The notes under the pieces were generated by a model that saw nothing but the letters and a program-made list of their open reading frames with translations, made no database searches and was not told the DNA's origin. A stretch of 64,000 nt of DNA from Streptosporangium roseum DSM 43021 (lineage in GTDB: Bacteria > Actinomycetota > Actinomycetes > Streptosporangiales > Streptosporangiaceae), in assembly GCF_000024865.1 (NCBI RefSeq), contig NC_013595.1, positions 2,914,001-2,978,000 on the forward strand, written 5' to 3'. Of the stretch, positions 34,956 through 43,459 are shown piece by piece. Position numbers and translations under genes: made by a program. How positions within the stretch are numbered: position 1 is the stretch's first letter; each line of letters opens with the position of its first letter.

Positions 34956-35723
34956 ATGCCGGCGCTCCAGCGGGCGTGGCCACCGCGGATGGGACGGCGG
35001 CCGGCGACGGCGCGACGGCCACCGGTGGAACGGGAGACGGTGCTCGTCGGCGGGCACGAGAGCCGGTACGGCCGGGCGTTCGGCGGGCTGCCCGGCGCGA
35101 CGGTCACGGCCGTCGGCCGGGATCTGCACGCCCTCACCCGGCGCCCGGCGGTCGTCGTCCCGATGACGCTCGGGCGGGACCCGGGGCTGGCGCACCAGAT
35201 CGCGCAGATCCTCCGCTGGAACGGCCGCGGCCGCGAGCCGGGCGAGCTGCTGCTCGCCCCGCCCCTGGGCACCACCGCCCACCTGGTCGGCTGGCTGCGG
35301 GCGGCGGCGGGCCGCGCGACCGGCCCGGCCCCCGCGCCGCCCGCCGGGCCCCGGGCGGTGCTGGTGACCGCGCCCTCGGCCTCGGCGGAGGACGACGCGG
35401 AGCTGTTCCGCGTGGCCCGCCTGGTCCGCCAGCACAGCGGGCTCCGCTGGGTCGAGGTCGCGTTCATGGACGGGGATCCGGACGTCGCCGAAGGGGTGGC
35501 CCGGTGCCGCCTGCTCGGCGCGCGGCACGTGACGGCCGTCCCGGCGTCGTTCGCCGAGCCGAGCCTGCCCGAGGGCGTGAGCTGGGCGGGGCCGCTGCTC
35601 TCCGCCGCCTCCCTGGAGGAGCTGGTCGGGCGGCGGGTCGAGACCGCGCGTGAACGCTGGGACAGGGACGCCGACGACGGCCTCGCCGCCGCGCACCACC
35701 ACCATCACGATCACAGTCACTGA
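34956..35723 (+). CDS. CbiX/SirB-like protein with His-rich C-terminus, in the urease operon
   Basis: A 255-residue protein resembling the sirohydrochlorin cobalto/ferrochelatase fold: VLVGGHESRYGRAFGGLP (a GHGS-like start), AVVVPMTLGRDPGLAHQIAQIL and, in a second half, VLVTAPSASAEDDAELFRVARLVRQHSG...VEVAFMDGDPDVAEGV. The tail ends AAHHHHHDHSH. It lies between ureA and ureB, where no gene is normal, and no ureE is present; UreE proteins also end in His-rich nickel-binding tails. A nickel-handling role is therefore inferred, not shown. The first about 28 residues may not be translated: GTG 35040 with GGGAG is an alternative start just at the domain. Confidence 0.75.
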   Translation: MPALQRAWPPRMGRRPATARRPPVERETVLVGGHESRYGRAFGGLPGATVTAVGRDLHALTRRPAVVVPMTLGRDPGLAHQIAQILRWNGRGREPGELLLAPPLGTTAHLVGWLRAAAGRATGPAPAPPAGPRAVLVTAPSASAEDDAELFRVARLVRQHSGLRWVEVAFMDGDPDVAEGVARCRLLGARHVTAVPASFAEPSLPEGVSWAGPLLSAASLEELVGRRVETARERWDRDADDGLAAAHHHHHDHSH

Positions 35724-35732
35724 GGGGAAGTC

Positions 35733-36386
35733 ATGGCACGCAAGACCAGAGCGCACGAGGGCCTGCCGAGGCACGAACGCTACATATACGGCGACGGCGA
35801 GATCGAGATCAACCAGGGGCGCAGGAAGGTCAGCCTGACCGTCCGAAACACCGGGGACCGGGCCGTCCAGATCTGCTCCCACTACCACTTCTTCGAGGTC
35901 AACCGGGCGATCTCCTTCGACCGGGATGCTGCCTTCGGCATGCACCTCGACCTCCCGGCGGGCAACGCCATCCGGATCGAGCCGGGCGACACCCACAACG
36001 TCAACCTCGTCGAGTACGGCGGCGGCCTGCGGGTCTACGGCTTCAGCGGGCTGGTCGACGGCAGCGTCCGCGGCGACAAGGCCCACAGGCTCGCGCTGGA
36101 GCGGATGGACATCTTCGGCTTCCTCGACGTGCCCGCCGGTCAGGACGGGAGCCCGGACGGGGCGGCCGAGAAGGCACCCCCGAAGAAGGCCCCCGCGGCC
36201 GCCGCGAAGAAGGCTCCGGCGGCCTCGGCCAAGAAGGCCCCTGCGGCCTCTACGAGGAAGGCTCCGGCGGCCGCCGCGAAGAAGGCTCCGGCGGCTTCTA
36301 CGAGGAAGGCTCCGGCGGCCTCGGCCAAGAAGGCCCCTGCGGCCTCCGCGAGGAAGGCCCCGGCGGCCTCCAGGAAGAAAGGCTGA
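35733..36386 (+). CDS. ureB: Urease beta subunit with lysine/alanine/proline-rich C-terminal tail
   Basis: The first about 130 residues are an ordinary UreB: RYIYGDGEIEINQGRRKVSLTVRNTGDRAVQICSHYHFFEVN, then NAIRIEPGDTHNVNLVEYGG and a VYGFSGLVDG end. The remaining about 85 residues are a repeat of units such as KKAPAAAA, KKAPAASA and RKAPAAST, ending SRKKG, giving a total of 217 residues against about 100-130 for the family. The tail resembles histone-H1-like or HupS-type basic tails. ATG 35733 has GAGGGGAAG upstream. The tail is encoded by DNA repeats, so it may vary in length between strains. Confidence 0.93.
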   Translation: MARKTRAHEGLPRHERYIYGDGEIEINQGRRKVSLTVRNTGDRAVQICSHYHFFEVNRAISFDRDAAFGMHLDLPAGNAIRIEPGDTHNVNLVEYGGGLRVYGFSGLVDGSVRGDKAHRLALERMDIFGFLDVPAGQDGSPDGAAEKAPPKKAPAAAAKKAPAASAKKAPAASTRKAPAAAAKKAPAASTRKAPAASAKKAPAASARKAPAASRKKG

Positions 36387-36392
36387 CGCCCC

Positions 36393-38117
36393 ATGGTGTC
36401 CATGAGTCGCAAGCAGTACGCCGACATGTTCGGCCCCACCGTCGGAGACCGGATCCGGCTCGCCGACACCAACCTCGTGATCGAGGTGGAGAAGGACTAC
36501 AACGTCGGTTTCTACGGTGACGAGTCCGTCTACGGCGGCGGCAAGACCGCCCGTGACGGGATGGGCTCCGCGCCCAACGCCACCAACCACAGCGGCGCGC
36601 TCGACATGGTGATCACCAACGTCGTCGTCGTCGATCCGGTCCTCGGCGTCGTCAAGGGGGACATCGGCATCAGGAACGGCCTGATCGCGGGCATCGGCAA
36701 GTCGGGCAACCCGAACACCGAGAACGGCGTCGACCCGCGGCTCGTCATCGGCCCCGGCACCGAGGTGCTGTCCGGCGAGCACACGATCGCCACCCCGGGG
36801 GCCATCGACAGCCACGTCCACCTCATCTCCCCGCAGCAGGTCGAGGCCGCGCTGAGCAACGGGATCACCACGCTGATCGGCGGCGGCGTCGGCCCCTCCG
36901 ACGGCAGCCGGGGCACCACCTGCACGCCCGGTCCGTGGGGGATCAGCCGGATGCTCCAGTCGTTCGAGAACCTCCCGATCAACATCGGCCTGATGGCCAA
37001 GGGCAACGGCAGCCGGCCCGGACCGCTGAGCGAGCAGATCCTGGCCGGGGCGTGCGCGCTGAAGGTCCACGAGGACTGGGGTTCGACCCCCGCGGTGATC
37101 GACAACGCGCTGGCGATCGCCGACGAGTACGACGTCCAGGTCGCCATCCACACCGACACCTTGAACGAGAGCGGTTTCCTGGAGGACACGATCAGCGCCA
37201 TCGACGGGCGCGCGATCCACACCTTCCACACCGAGGGCGCGGGCGGCGGCCACGCCCCCGACCTGCTCCGGATCGCCGGCGAGCCGAACGTGATGCCCTC
37301 CTCGACCAACCCGACGCTGCCCTACACCGTCAACTCCATGGACGAGCTCCTGGACATGGTGATGGTCTGCCACCACCTCAGCCACGACAACCCCGAGGAC
37401 ATCGCCTTCGCCGACAGCCGGGTCCGCGCCGAGACCATCTCCGCCGAGACCGTCATGCACGACCTGGGCGTGATCAGCATGGTCTCCTCCGACTCGCAGG
37501 CGATGGGCCGGGTCGGGGAGTCCTTCACCCGGGCCTTCCAGATCGCCCACCACTGCAAGGAGCTGCGCGGCAAGCTGCCGGAGGACTCCGACCGCAACGA
37601 CAACTTCCGGGTCCTGCGCTACCTGGCCAAGCTGACGATCAACCCGGCCCGCACCACGGGCATCTCCGACGCGGTCGGCTCGCTGGAGACGGGCAAGATC
37701 GCCGACATCGTGATCTGGCAGATGTACGGCTTCGGCGCCAAGCCGTACATCGTCGTCAAGGGCGGGCAGATCAACTGGGCGCAGATGGGCGACCCGAACG
37801 CCTCGCTGCCGACGCCCCAGCCGGTCTACTACCGGCCCATGTTCGGGGCGTTCGGCAGGGCGCTGCCCGCGACGAACATCACCTTCATGTCGCAGGCCGG
37901 CATCGAAGCCGGGGTGCCCGGCAAGCTCGGCCTGGAGCGGATGATCCGCCCCGTGCGGGGCTGCCGCACGATCGGCAAGCAGGACATGGTCCGCAACGAC
38001 GCGCTTCCGACGATCGAGGTGGACCCGGAGACCTACAAGGTCACGCTCGACGGCGAGCACGCCGCCATCGAACCGGCCACCAGGCTGCCGCTGACCCAGC
38101 TCTACTTCATCGCGTGA
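36393..38117 (+). CDS. ureC: Urease alpha (catalytic) subunit
   Basis: A 574-residue amidohydrolase carrying the di-nickel centre. Ligand and active-site segments are all present: HVHLISP (His-x-His), ALKVHEDWG with the lysine that is carbamylated, HTDTLNESG, FHTEGAGGGHAPD, the flap cysteine in VCHHLSHDNPEDIAF and the aspartate in SSDSQAMGR. ATG 36393 is used; ATG 36402 (MSRKQYADMFG) also fits family starts. No unusual residue was seen at the catalytic positions. Confidence 0.97.
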   Translation: MVSMSRKQYADMFGPTVGDRIRLADTNLVIEVEKDYNVGFYGDESVYGGGKTARDGMGSAPNATNHSGALDMVITNVVVVDPVLGVVKGDIGIRNGLIAGIGKSGNPNTENGVDPRLVIGPGTEVLSGEHTIATPGAIDSHVHLISPQQVEAALSNGITTLIGGGVGPSDGSRGTTCTPGPWGISRMLQSFENLPINIGLMAKGNGSRPGPLSEQILAGACALKVHEDWGSTPAVIDNALAIADEYDVQVAIHTDTLNESGFLEDTISAIDGRAIHTFHTEGAGGGHAPDLLRIAGEPNVMPSSTNPTLPYTVNSMDELLDMVMVCHHLSHDNPEDIAFADSRVRAETISAETVMHDLGVISMVSSDSQAMGRVGESFTRAFQIAHHCKELRGKLPEDSDRNDNFRVLRYLAKLTINPARTTGISDAVGSLETGKIADIVIWQMYGFGAKPYIVVKGGQINWAQMGDPNASLPTPQPVYYRPMFGAFGRALPATNITFMSQAGIEAGVPGKLGLERMIRPVRGCRTIGKQDMVRNDALPTIEVDPETYKVTLDGEHAAIEPATRLPLTQLYFIA

Positions 38118-38124
38118 CCGTCGC

Positions 38125-38814
38125 GTGAACCTCGCCTCGCTGCTGGCCCAGCTCCAGCTGACCGACTCGGCCTTTCCGAGCGGTCTCTACACGCTGTCGC
38201 ACGGCCTGGAGGGCTACATCCAGTCAGGCCTGGCGGGTCCGGCGGACCTGCCGGGCCTGCTGGCCGACCTGCTCCGCCACGCCGTGGGGCCGGGCGACGC
38301 GACGGCACTGGTGCTCGCGCACCGCGCGGCGGCCGAGGGGGACTGGGACCGGCTGGTGGCGGCCGACCGGCGGCTGCACGCCGTCAAGCTCACCCGCGAG
38401 CTCAGGTCGGCCGCCACCCGGACCGGCCGCCAGGTCCTGGACACCGCCGGCCGCGTCTTCGGGGGGCCGGCCGCCGGGAAACTGGCGGACCTGGTGAGGG
38501 CGGGGGCCACGCCGGGCAACCACGCGGTCGTGGTCGGGACGGTCCACGCCGGCCTGGGGGTGCCCGAGAGGCAGGCGGTCGCCGGGGACCTGTTCGCCTT
38601 CGCCTCCAGCTGGACCGCCGCCGCCGTCCGCATGGGCAGGGTGGACTTCCGCCAGGCCCAGGCCATCCTGTACGGCGCGCACCCCGACATCGCGCGCGCC
38701 GCGGCGATCGCCCTGGCGGCCCGGAGCCCGTACGACATCCATGCCTCGGTGCCCCTCGCCGACATCGTCTCCGCCGCCCACGAGCGGGCCGAGGCCCGCC
38801 TCTTCACCACCTGA
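38125..38814 (+). CDS. ureF: Urease accessory protein UreF
   Basis: A 229-residue helical accessory protein that, with UreD and UreG, loads nickel into urease. LLAQLQLTDSAFPSGLYTLSHGLEGYIQSG is the typical N-terminus, and the C-terminal half contains GRVFGGPAAGKLADLV. The start is GTG 38125, eight bases after ureC. It is followed closely by ureG. Confidence 0.92.
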   Translation: MNLASLLAQLQLTDSAFPSGLYTLSHGLEGYIQSGLAGPADLPGLLADLLRHAVGPGDATALVLAHRAAAEGDWDRLVAADRRLHAVKLTRELRSAATRTGRQVLDTAGRVFGGPAAGKLADLVRAGATPGNHAVVVGTVHAGLGVPERQAVAGDLFAFASSWTAAAVRMGRVDFRQAQAILYGAHPDIARAAAIALAARSPYDIHASVPLADIVSAAHERAEARLFTT

Positions 38815-38836
38815 CCGCACCATCGAGAGGATCCCC

Positions 38837-39466
38837 GTGGAGAACGTACTGAAGGTAGGCATCGGCGGCCCCGTGGGCTCCGGCAAGACGGCCCTCATCG
38901 AGGCCGTGGTGCCTCTCCTGATCGAGCGCGGGCACAGTCCGGGCGTCATCACCAACGACATCTACACCCAGGAGGACGCCCAGCACGTCCGCCGCTCGCT
39001 GGCCGGCGTCCTCGACCCGGACCGGGTGGTCGGCGTCGAGACCGGGGCCTGCCCGCACACCGCGGTCCGGGACGACCCCACCATGAACCTCGCCGCGGGC
39101 GCCGAGATGCTCGACAGGTTCCCCGACATCGACATCCTGCTGTTCGAGAGCGGCGGCGACAACCTGACGCTCACCTTCAGCCCGGCCCTGGCCGACATCT
39201 ACATCTTCGTGCTCGACACCGCCGAGGGCGAGAAGATGCCGCGCAAGCGGGGCCCGGGGATCACCGACTCGGACCTGCTCGTGATCAACAAGATCGACAT
39301 CGCCAAATACGTCCGCACGGACCTGTCGGTGATGGAGGGCGACGCCCACCACGTGCGCGCCGGCCGTCCCGTCGTCCTCACCGACTGCCTGACCGGGACC
39401 GGCGTGGCCGAGGTCGCCGACTTCATCGAGGTGCGCGGGGCCGTGGCGTGTTCCTCGGCGCGGTAG
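38837..39466 (+). CDS. ureG: Urease accessory GTPase UreG
   Basis: A 209-residue SIMIBI GTPase. The P-loop is GIGGPVGSGKTALIEAV, the nickel-binding Cys-Pro-His motif is in VETGACPHTAVRDD, and FESGGDNLTLTFSP and VINKIDIAKYV complete the family pattern. GTG 38837 has GAGAGGATC upstream; the frame is open earlier without signals. UreG couples GTP hydrolysis to nickel delivery. Confidence 0.95.
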   Translation: MENVLKVGIGGPVGSGKTALIEAVVPLLIERGHSPGVITNDIYTQEDAQHVRRSLAGVLDPDRVVGVETGACPHTAVRDDPTMNLAAGAEMLDRFPDIDILLFESGGDNLTLTFSPALADIYIFVLDTAEGEKMPRKRGPGITDSDLLVINKIDIAKYVRTDLSVMEGDAHHVRAGRPVVLTDCLTGTGVAEVADFIEVRGAVACSSAR

Positions 39467-39483
39467 CGGCGGAAGAGGCCCCC

Positions 39484-40410
39484 GTGGACAGGCTGTCCGC
39501 CGAGCACTACACGGTGGACCGGATCCCGGAGGCCGTGGCCCGCCACGCGGGGGTCCCCGACACGCTCGCGGTGGGGAGCTCCGGCAAGGTGGGGGTGCTG
39601 GAGCTGGGCTTCGACAGGATCGGCGGGCGGACCGAGCTGACCGGTCACTACCAGAAGACGCCGCTGCAGATCATGCGCCCGATCTACTACGACGAGCGGC
39701 GGCCGCAGATGCCCTACGTCATGCTGATGTCGTCGGGCGGCGGCGTCCTCCAGGGGGACCGCTACCGGATGGACTTCACCTGCGGCGCCGGGGCCGAGGT
39801 GAACCTGACCACGCAGGCCGCCACGAAGATCTACAAGATGGAGCAGGACTACGCCACCCAGCTCGTCACCATCGAGGTGGGGGCGGACGGCTACCTGGAG
39901 TATCTCCCCGATCCGGCGATCCCGTTCGCGCGCTCCCGGTTCTACCAGCGCACCGAGCTGGTGGTCGACCCGTCGGCCACGGTGGTGCTGAGCGAGAGCA
40001 TGCTGGCGGGCCGCCTCGCGCGCGGGGAGCGCAACGACTACGACGCGTTCTGCACCGACCTGGAGGTGAGCCGCCCGGACGGCGGCATCCTCTTCGCCGA
40101 CACCCTGCGGCTGGTGCCCTCCGACGGCGGCGTCACGGGACCCGCCGTCCTCGGCGGTTTCGGGGTGATGGCCTCGCTGTTCGTGGTGACCGCCGGCGCC
40201 CCCGCCACGATGGTGGCCGACACCCTGCACGAGGCGCTGGCCCCGTACGGCCTGCGGGCCGGAGCCAGCGTGCTGCCCCAGGACTGCGGCGCCTGGGCCC
40301 GCGTTTTCGGAGCGGAGTCCCCCGAGGTCAACGAGGCCCTCCGGGCGGCCTGGGACGCCGTCCGCCGCCTGCTCATCGGAGTCCCGTCACCCCGCCGCCG
40401 CAGACCCTAG
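39484..40410 (+). CDS. ureD: Urease accessory protein UreD/UreH
   Basis: A 308-residue accessory protein that holds apo-urease during activation. Typical parts are KTPLQIMRPIYYDERRPQMPYVMLMSSGGGVLQGDRYRMDF, TQAATKIYKMEQDYATQ and LEYLPDPAIPFARSRF. GTG 39484 is chosen since GGAAGAGG ends five bases upstream; a longer version from GTG 39448 would overlap ureG. Last gene of the operon; it converges on the LacI gene. Confidence 0.9.
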   Translation: MDRLSAEHYTVDRIPEAVARHAGVPDTLAVGSSGKVGVLELGFDRIGGRTELTGHYQKTPLQIMRPIYYDERRPQMPYVMLMSSGGGVLQGDRYRMDFTCGAGAEVNLTTQAATKIYKMEQDYATQLVTIEVGADGYLEYLPDPAIPFARSRFYQRTELVVDPSATVVLSESMLAGRLARGERNDYDAFCTDLEVSRPDGGILFADTLRLVPSDGGVTGPAVLGGFGVMASLFVVTAGAPATMVADTLHEALAPYGLRAGASVLPQDCGAWARVFGAESPEVNEALRAAWDAVRRLLIGVPSPRRRRP

Positions 40411-40483
40411 CGGAGCTCCCGCCGGATGGCCGGGGCGGTCGCGGGGCACCGTACTCTCCCTGCCCCGCCGTGGGCGCCGGAGG

Positions 40484-41497
40484 TCAGCGGGTCGACTCCC
40501 GGACGACCAGCTCGGGCTGGAACATGATCTGCTGGTGGGCGTGGGACTCCGGATTGTCGCACTCGTCGAGCAGGAGCTCGGTGGCGACCCGGCCCAGCCG
40601 GTGGGTCGGCTGCCGGACCGAGCTGAGCGAGACCGCCGAGGCCGAGGCGAAGTCGATGTCGTCGTAGCCGATGAGCGCGACGTCCTCGGGCACCCGGACG
40701 CCCGCCTGGAGCAGCCCGCGCATCATGCCGAGGGCCAGCAGGTCGTTGGCGCAGAACACGGCGTCCGGCAGCCGCCCCTGGGAGATCATCTTCTCGGCCG
40801 CCTCCTGCCCCGCCCTGGCGTTCATCGCGTTCGTCACGATCTCCTCCAGCATCCGCCCGGGGTCGCGGCCCGCCGCCGCCAGAGCCCGTTCGGCCCCGAG
40901 CCGCCGGTCGAGGCACTGGCGGATGGTGAGGGGCCCGGTGACGTAGGCGATCCGCTCGGCCCCGCCGTTCAGCAGGTGGGAGACCGCCAGGGACCCGCCG
41001 GTGACGTCGTTGACCGCGACGGAGCACTGGTCGGGCCGCTCGGCCGGATGGTCCACCAGGACCACGTTGATGCCGCGCTCCCTGAGCTGGTCGAGCTTGG
41101 CGAGAGTCGTCCCCGCCGGGGTGATGAGCACTCCCCGGACCCGCTGCTCGGCGAAGACCAGCAGGTTGCGCTCCTCCTTGAACCGGTCGCCCGAGGAGTT
41201 GCCCAGGATCACCGCGTATCCGCGCTCGCTGGCCCCCTCCTCCACGCCCGCCGCCACGTCGGTGAAGAACGGGTTGCCGATGTCGATGACCGACAGGCCG
41301 ATCGTGCGGCTGTGCCCGGCCCGCAGGCTGGAGGCCGAACCGTGCCGGACGAACCCGAGCTCGCGGATGACCTCCTCGACCCGGACGCGGGTGGACTCGG
41401 CGACCTTCTCCGGACGGTTGAGCACGTTCGACACCGTGCCGGGGGAGACACCGGCACGCGCCGCGACATCCTTGATGCTCACCGAATTCATGAGCAT
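40484..41497 (-). CDS. LacI family transcriptional regulator
   Basis: A 337-residue regulator: N-terminal LacI helix-turn-helix SIKDVAARAGVSPGTVSNVLNRPEKVAESTRVRVEEVI, then a periplasmic-binding-protein-like sugar-sensing domain (TIGLSVIDIGNPFFTDVAAGVEE to about 330). ATG 41495-41497 or 41489-41491 could be the start. The neighbouring acetylxylan-esterase-type gene and the broken rhamnose mutarotase gene suggest it senses a plant-wall sugar such as rhamnose; the operator-like AAACGTTT at 42913 fits LacI-type control. Confidence 0.9.
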   Translation of the reverse strand: MLMNSVSIKDVAARAGVSPGTVSNVLNRPEKVAESTRVRVEEVIRELGFVRHGSASSLRAGHSRTIGLSVIDIGNPFFTDVAAGVEEGASERGYAVILGNSSGDRFKEERNLLVFAEQRVRGVLITPAGTTLAKLDQLRERGINVVLVDHPAERPDQCSVAVNDVTGGSLAVSHLLNGGAERIAYVTGPLTIRQCLDRRLGAERALAAAGRDPGRMLEEIVTNAMNARAGQEAAEKMISQGRLPDAVFCANDLLALGMMRGLLQAGVRVPEDVALIGYDDIDFASASAVSLSSVRQPTHRLGRVATELLLDECDNPESHAHQQIMFQPELVVRESTR

Positions 41498-41529
41498 TGA
41501 TTAAAACGTAACAAACCCCGGTGCGCCAG

Positions 41530-42528
41530 TTAGGGCACCAGCTCTCCGGCGGCGAGCGGCAGCCGGCCGGCCAGCAGCTCCCGTGCGGCCTTGAGATGCT
41601 CGGCCACCTGGGCGGACTCGCCGCCCTCATGGCCGTTGAAGCGCCACACGCGGATGTCCTTGGGGCCCGCGTAGTGGTTGTAGGCGGCGAAGACGGTGGA
41701 GGCCGGGGTCACGCCGTCGCGCAGGCCGACCGAGAAGAGGGCCGGGGTGGTGTTGCGGGCGGCGAAGTTCACGCCGTCGAAATGGTCGAGGGTGTCGAAG
41801 ACCTGGTCGTCGCGGTGGCGGTTGCCCCTGAGGAACCGGCCGAGCTCGGCGTAGGGGTCCTCGTCGGTGATCTCGGCGGCGTGGCGGATGTGCGACATGA
41901 ACGGCACGTCGATGAAGGCGAACAGCAGGTCCGGGACCAGGGCGCTGACGGCCATCGCGAGGGCGCCGCCCTGGCTGGCGCCCGAGACGGCGACGCGCGA
42001 GGGGTCCACCAGCGGGTGGGAGCGGGCGGCTTCGACGGCGCGGACGCCGTCGGTGTACAGGCGGCGGTAGTAGTAGCCGTCGGGGTCCAGCACGCCCTGG
42101 GTGAGCTTGCCGCTCACCTGCGGCCCGGTGCCGCCCACCGGGTCGGCGGTGTCACCCGCGCGCCCGCCGCCCTGTCCCCGGGAGTCCATCACGAAGACCG
42201 CCCACCCGGCCACCGGCCAGGTCAGCCAGTCGTGCGGCAGGCCCCGGCCGCCGTTGTAGCCGATGTACTGCACCACGCACGGCAGCGGGCCGTCGGCCGC
42301 GGCCGGCACCAGCAGCCAGCCCCGGATCTCGTGGCCGCCGAAGCCCGCGTAGCGGACGTCGAAACAGCGCACCAGCGCCAGGCCGGTCTCCACCTCGGTG
42401 AAGACGGGGTCCAGGTCGTGCCGCCGCGTCTCGGCCAGCGTCCTGTCCCAGAAGGCGTCGAACCCGGCGGGCTCCCGGCGCTCGGGCCGGTAGTCCCTGA
42501 GCTGTTCGAGGGGCATGTCGACGAACAC
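41530..42528 (-). CDS. Acetylxylan esterase / cephalosporin-C deacetylase family hydrolase
   Basis: A 332-residue AXE1-family alpha/beta hydrolase that removes acetyl groups from sugars. The nucleophile lies in VAVSGASQGGALAMA, the acid in LFSVGLRDGVTPASTVFAAYN and the histidine in RFNGHEGG; GYNGGRGLPHDWLTWPVAGWAVFVMDSRGQGGG is characteristic. GTG 42526-42528 is chosen for GGGAG six bases upstream (MPLEQL at 42516 is an alternative). It lies 32 bases upstream of lacI on the same strand, so the pair may form an operon. Confidence 0.9.
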   Translation of the reverse strand: MFVDMPLEQLRDYRPERREPAGFDAFWDRTLAETRRHDLDPVFTEVETGLALVRCFDVRYAGFGGHEIRGWLLVPAAADGPLPCVVQYIGYNGGRGLPHDWLTWPVAGWAVFVMDSRGQGGGRAGDTADPVGGTGPQVSGKLTQGVLDPDGYYYRRLYTDGVRAVEAARSHPLVDPSRVAVSGASQGGALAMAVSALVPDLLFAFIDVPFMSHIRHAAEITDEDPYAELGRFLRGNRHRDDQVFDTLDHFDGVNFAARNTTPALFSVGLRDGVTPASTVFAAYNHYAGPKDIRVWRFNGHEGGESAQVAEHLKAARELLAGRLPLAAGELVP

Positions 42529-42705
42529 GAAATCTCCCGATGGTGAAGCGTTCCTCAGCGAGAACCGGATGGATCGATGACATCCGGGCGGTCCGGCGGG
42601 CGCGGTGGCCGGTCGGCGCCCCGGCGCCATCGGTCATTGTGTCCACTTTTGGGGCTATCCGCCAGGGGTGCCCGGCGGGGCGGGCTTCCGTGGCGGAAGG
42701 TCCGG

Positions 42706-42868
42706 TTCTCCGGTTCTCCGGTTCTCCGGTTCTCCGCATGGCCGCATGGCCGCGTCTCCGGTTCTCCGCGTCTCCGCGTGGCCACATCTCCGCGTGGCCA
42801 CGTCTCCGCGTCTCCGCGTCTCCGCGTCTCCGGTTCTCCGCGTCTCCGCGTGGCCGTACGCGGGTGTT
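42706..42868. repeat. Minisatellite of 8-9 bp units
   Basis: Between the esterase and rhaM genes lies a run of units GGTTCTCCG, CGTCTCCG and CGTGGCCA in mixed order, about 18 copies in 160 bases. No gene is credible in 42529-42935; open frames here simply translate the repeat on both strands. Confidence 0.9.
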
Positions 42869-42907
42869 GACAGTGGCGCGCGTCCCGACGGAGCTTCGCC
42901 GGCGTTT

Positions 42908-42925
42908 CATTGAAACGTTTTTAGG
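42908..42925 (+). promoter_or_regulatory. LacI-type operator candidate upstream of rhaM
   Basis: The 8-bp palindrome AAACGTTT (42913-42920) inside TTGAAACGTTTTTAG matches the general CG-centred LacI-family operator. It is 16 bases before the rhaM ATG and 1.4 kb from the LacI gene, whose own start region contains a related TTAAAACGTAAC. Confidence 0.5.
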
Positions 42926-42935
42926 TGGAGTTGTG

Positions 42936-42962
42936 ATGAAGCGGGTCTGCTTCCTGCTCAAG
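42936..42962 (+). pseudogene. rhaM: L-rhamnose mutarotase, 5' fragment (first nine codons)
   Basis: After a good ribosome site (AGGTGGAG), ATG 42936 opens MKRVCFLLK, the exact N-terminal signature of L-rhamnose mutarotases. Similarity stops at 42962, and the frame then reads unrelated GVSPHKPKTRIGMILKG to a stop. The rest of the gene is found 12.7 kb away (55653-55882). About 20 codons between the two pieces are missing. Confidence 0.8.
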
Positions 42963-43094
42963 GGGGTCAGCCCACATAAGCCCAAAACCCGCATTGGGAT
43001 GATCTTGAAGGGTTGAACGGCGAGGTTGCTGAAGCTGTGATCTTCTTTGCCTGTTGTGTGCGTGTTCGTCTCTCTACGGCGCGTCTCGTCCGTT

Positions 43095-43404
43095 GGCGGG
43101 GTGAGCCGGGAGGCGTGTGCGGTGACGTCGGTGGAGCGGACCGCCTACCGGGTCCGGTCGGCGCCGGTTCGCCGGCGAGCATCCACCCCCACGTTGTCGG
43201 CGAGATCCGGTAGATCCGCGCGGAGGACTTCGCGATGCCCGCGCCGGTGAGATACCGCTCGACCGCCGAGGTGTACGCGGCGGGAGGGGCGGACAGGGGC
43301 ACCACCCGGGCGCGCGGCAGCCGGAGCGCGCCCCCGCTCCCGAGCTCGGTCGCCGGTTCGATCGGCACGCCTGCCGCGAGCCCGCCAGTAGATCGGACCG
43401 CCAC
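43095..43404 (-). pseudogene. Tyrosine recombinase (integrase), N-terminal fragment
   Basis: The minus-strand frame reads TSAVERYLTGAGIAKSSARIYRISPTTWGWMLAGEPAPTGPGRR, the SAM-like core-binding domain of an actinobacterial phage-type integrase. The catalytic domain is absent; the frame continues into unrelated sequence. It sits at the left end of the island, 130 bases from the rhaM break. Confidence 0.7.
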
Positions 43405-43430
43405 GATCGGGTCATTGGTTAAGGAAGTAC

Positions 43431-43459
43431 TTGACTATCAATGTGTGCCGACCCATAGT
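43431..43459 (+). promoter_or_regulatory. Promoter of the arsR-type operon
   Basis: TTGACT (43431-43436) and CATAGT (43454-43459) are 17 bases apart. Transcription would begin at about 43466, directly at the ATG 43467, so the message may be leaderless. Confidence 0.6.

Noticed and set aside
34740..38060. A 1106-codon open frame on the minus strand
   Set aside because: It runs antisense through the urease genes and is produced by the third-position GC bias; no start signals or recognisable domain.
42540..43016. A 158-codon plus-strand frame and several minus-strand frames through the minisatellite
   Set aside because: They translate the short repeat only and lack ribosome sites.
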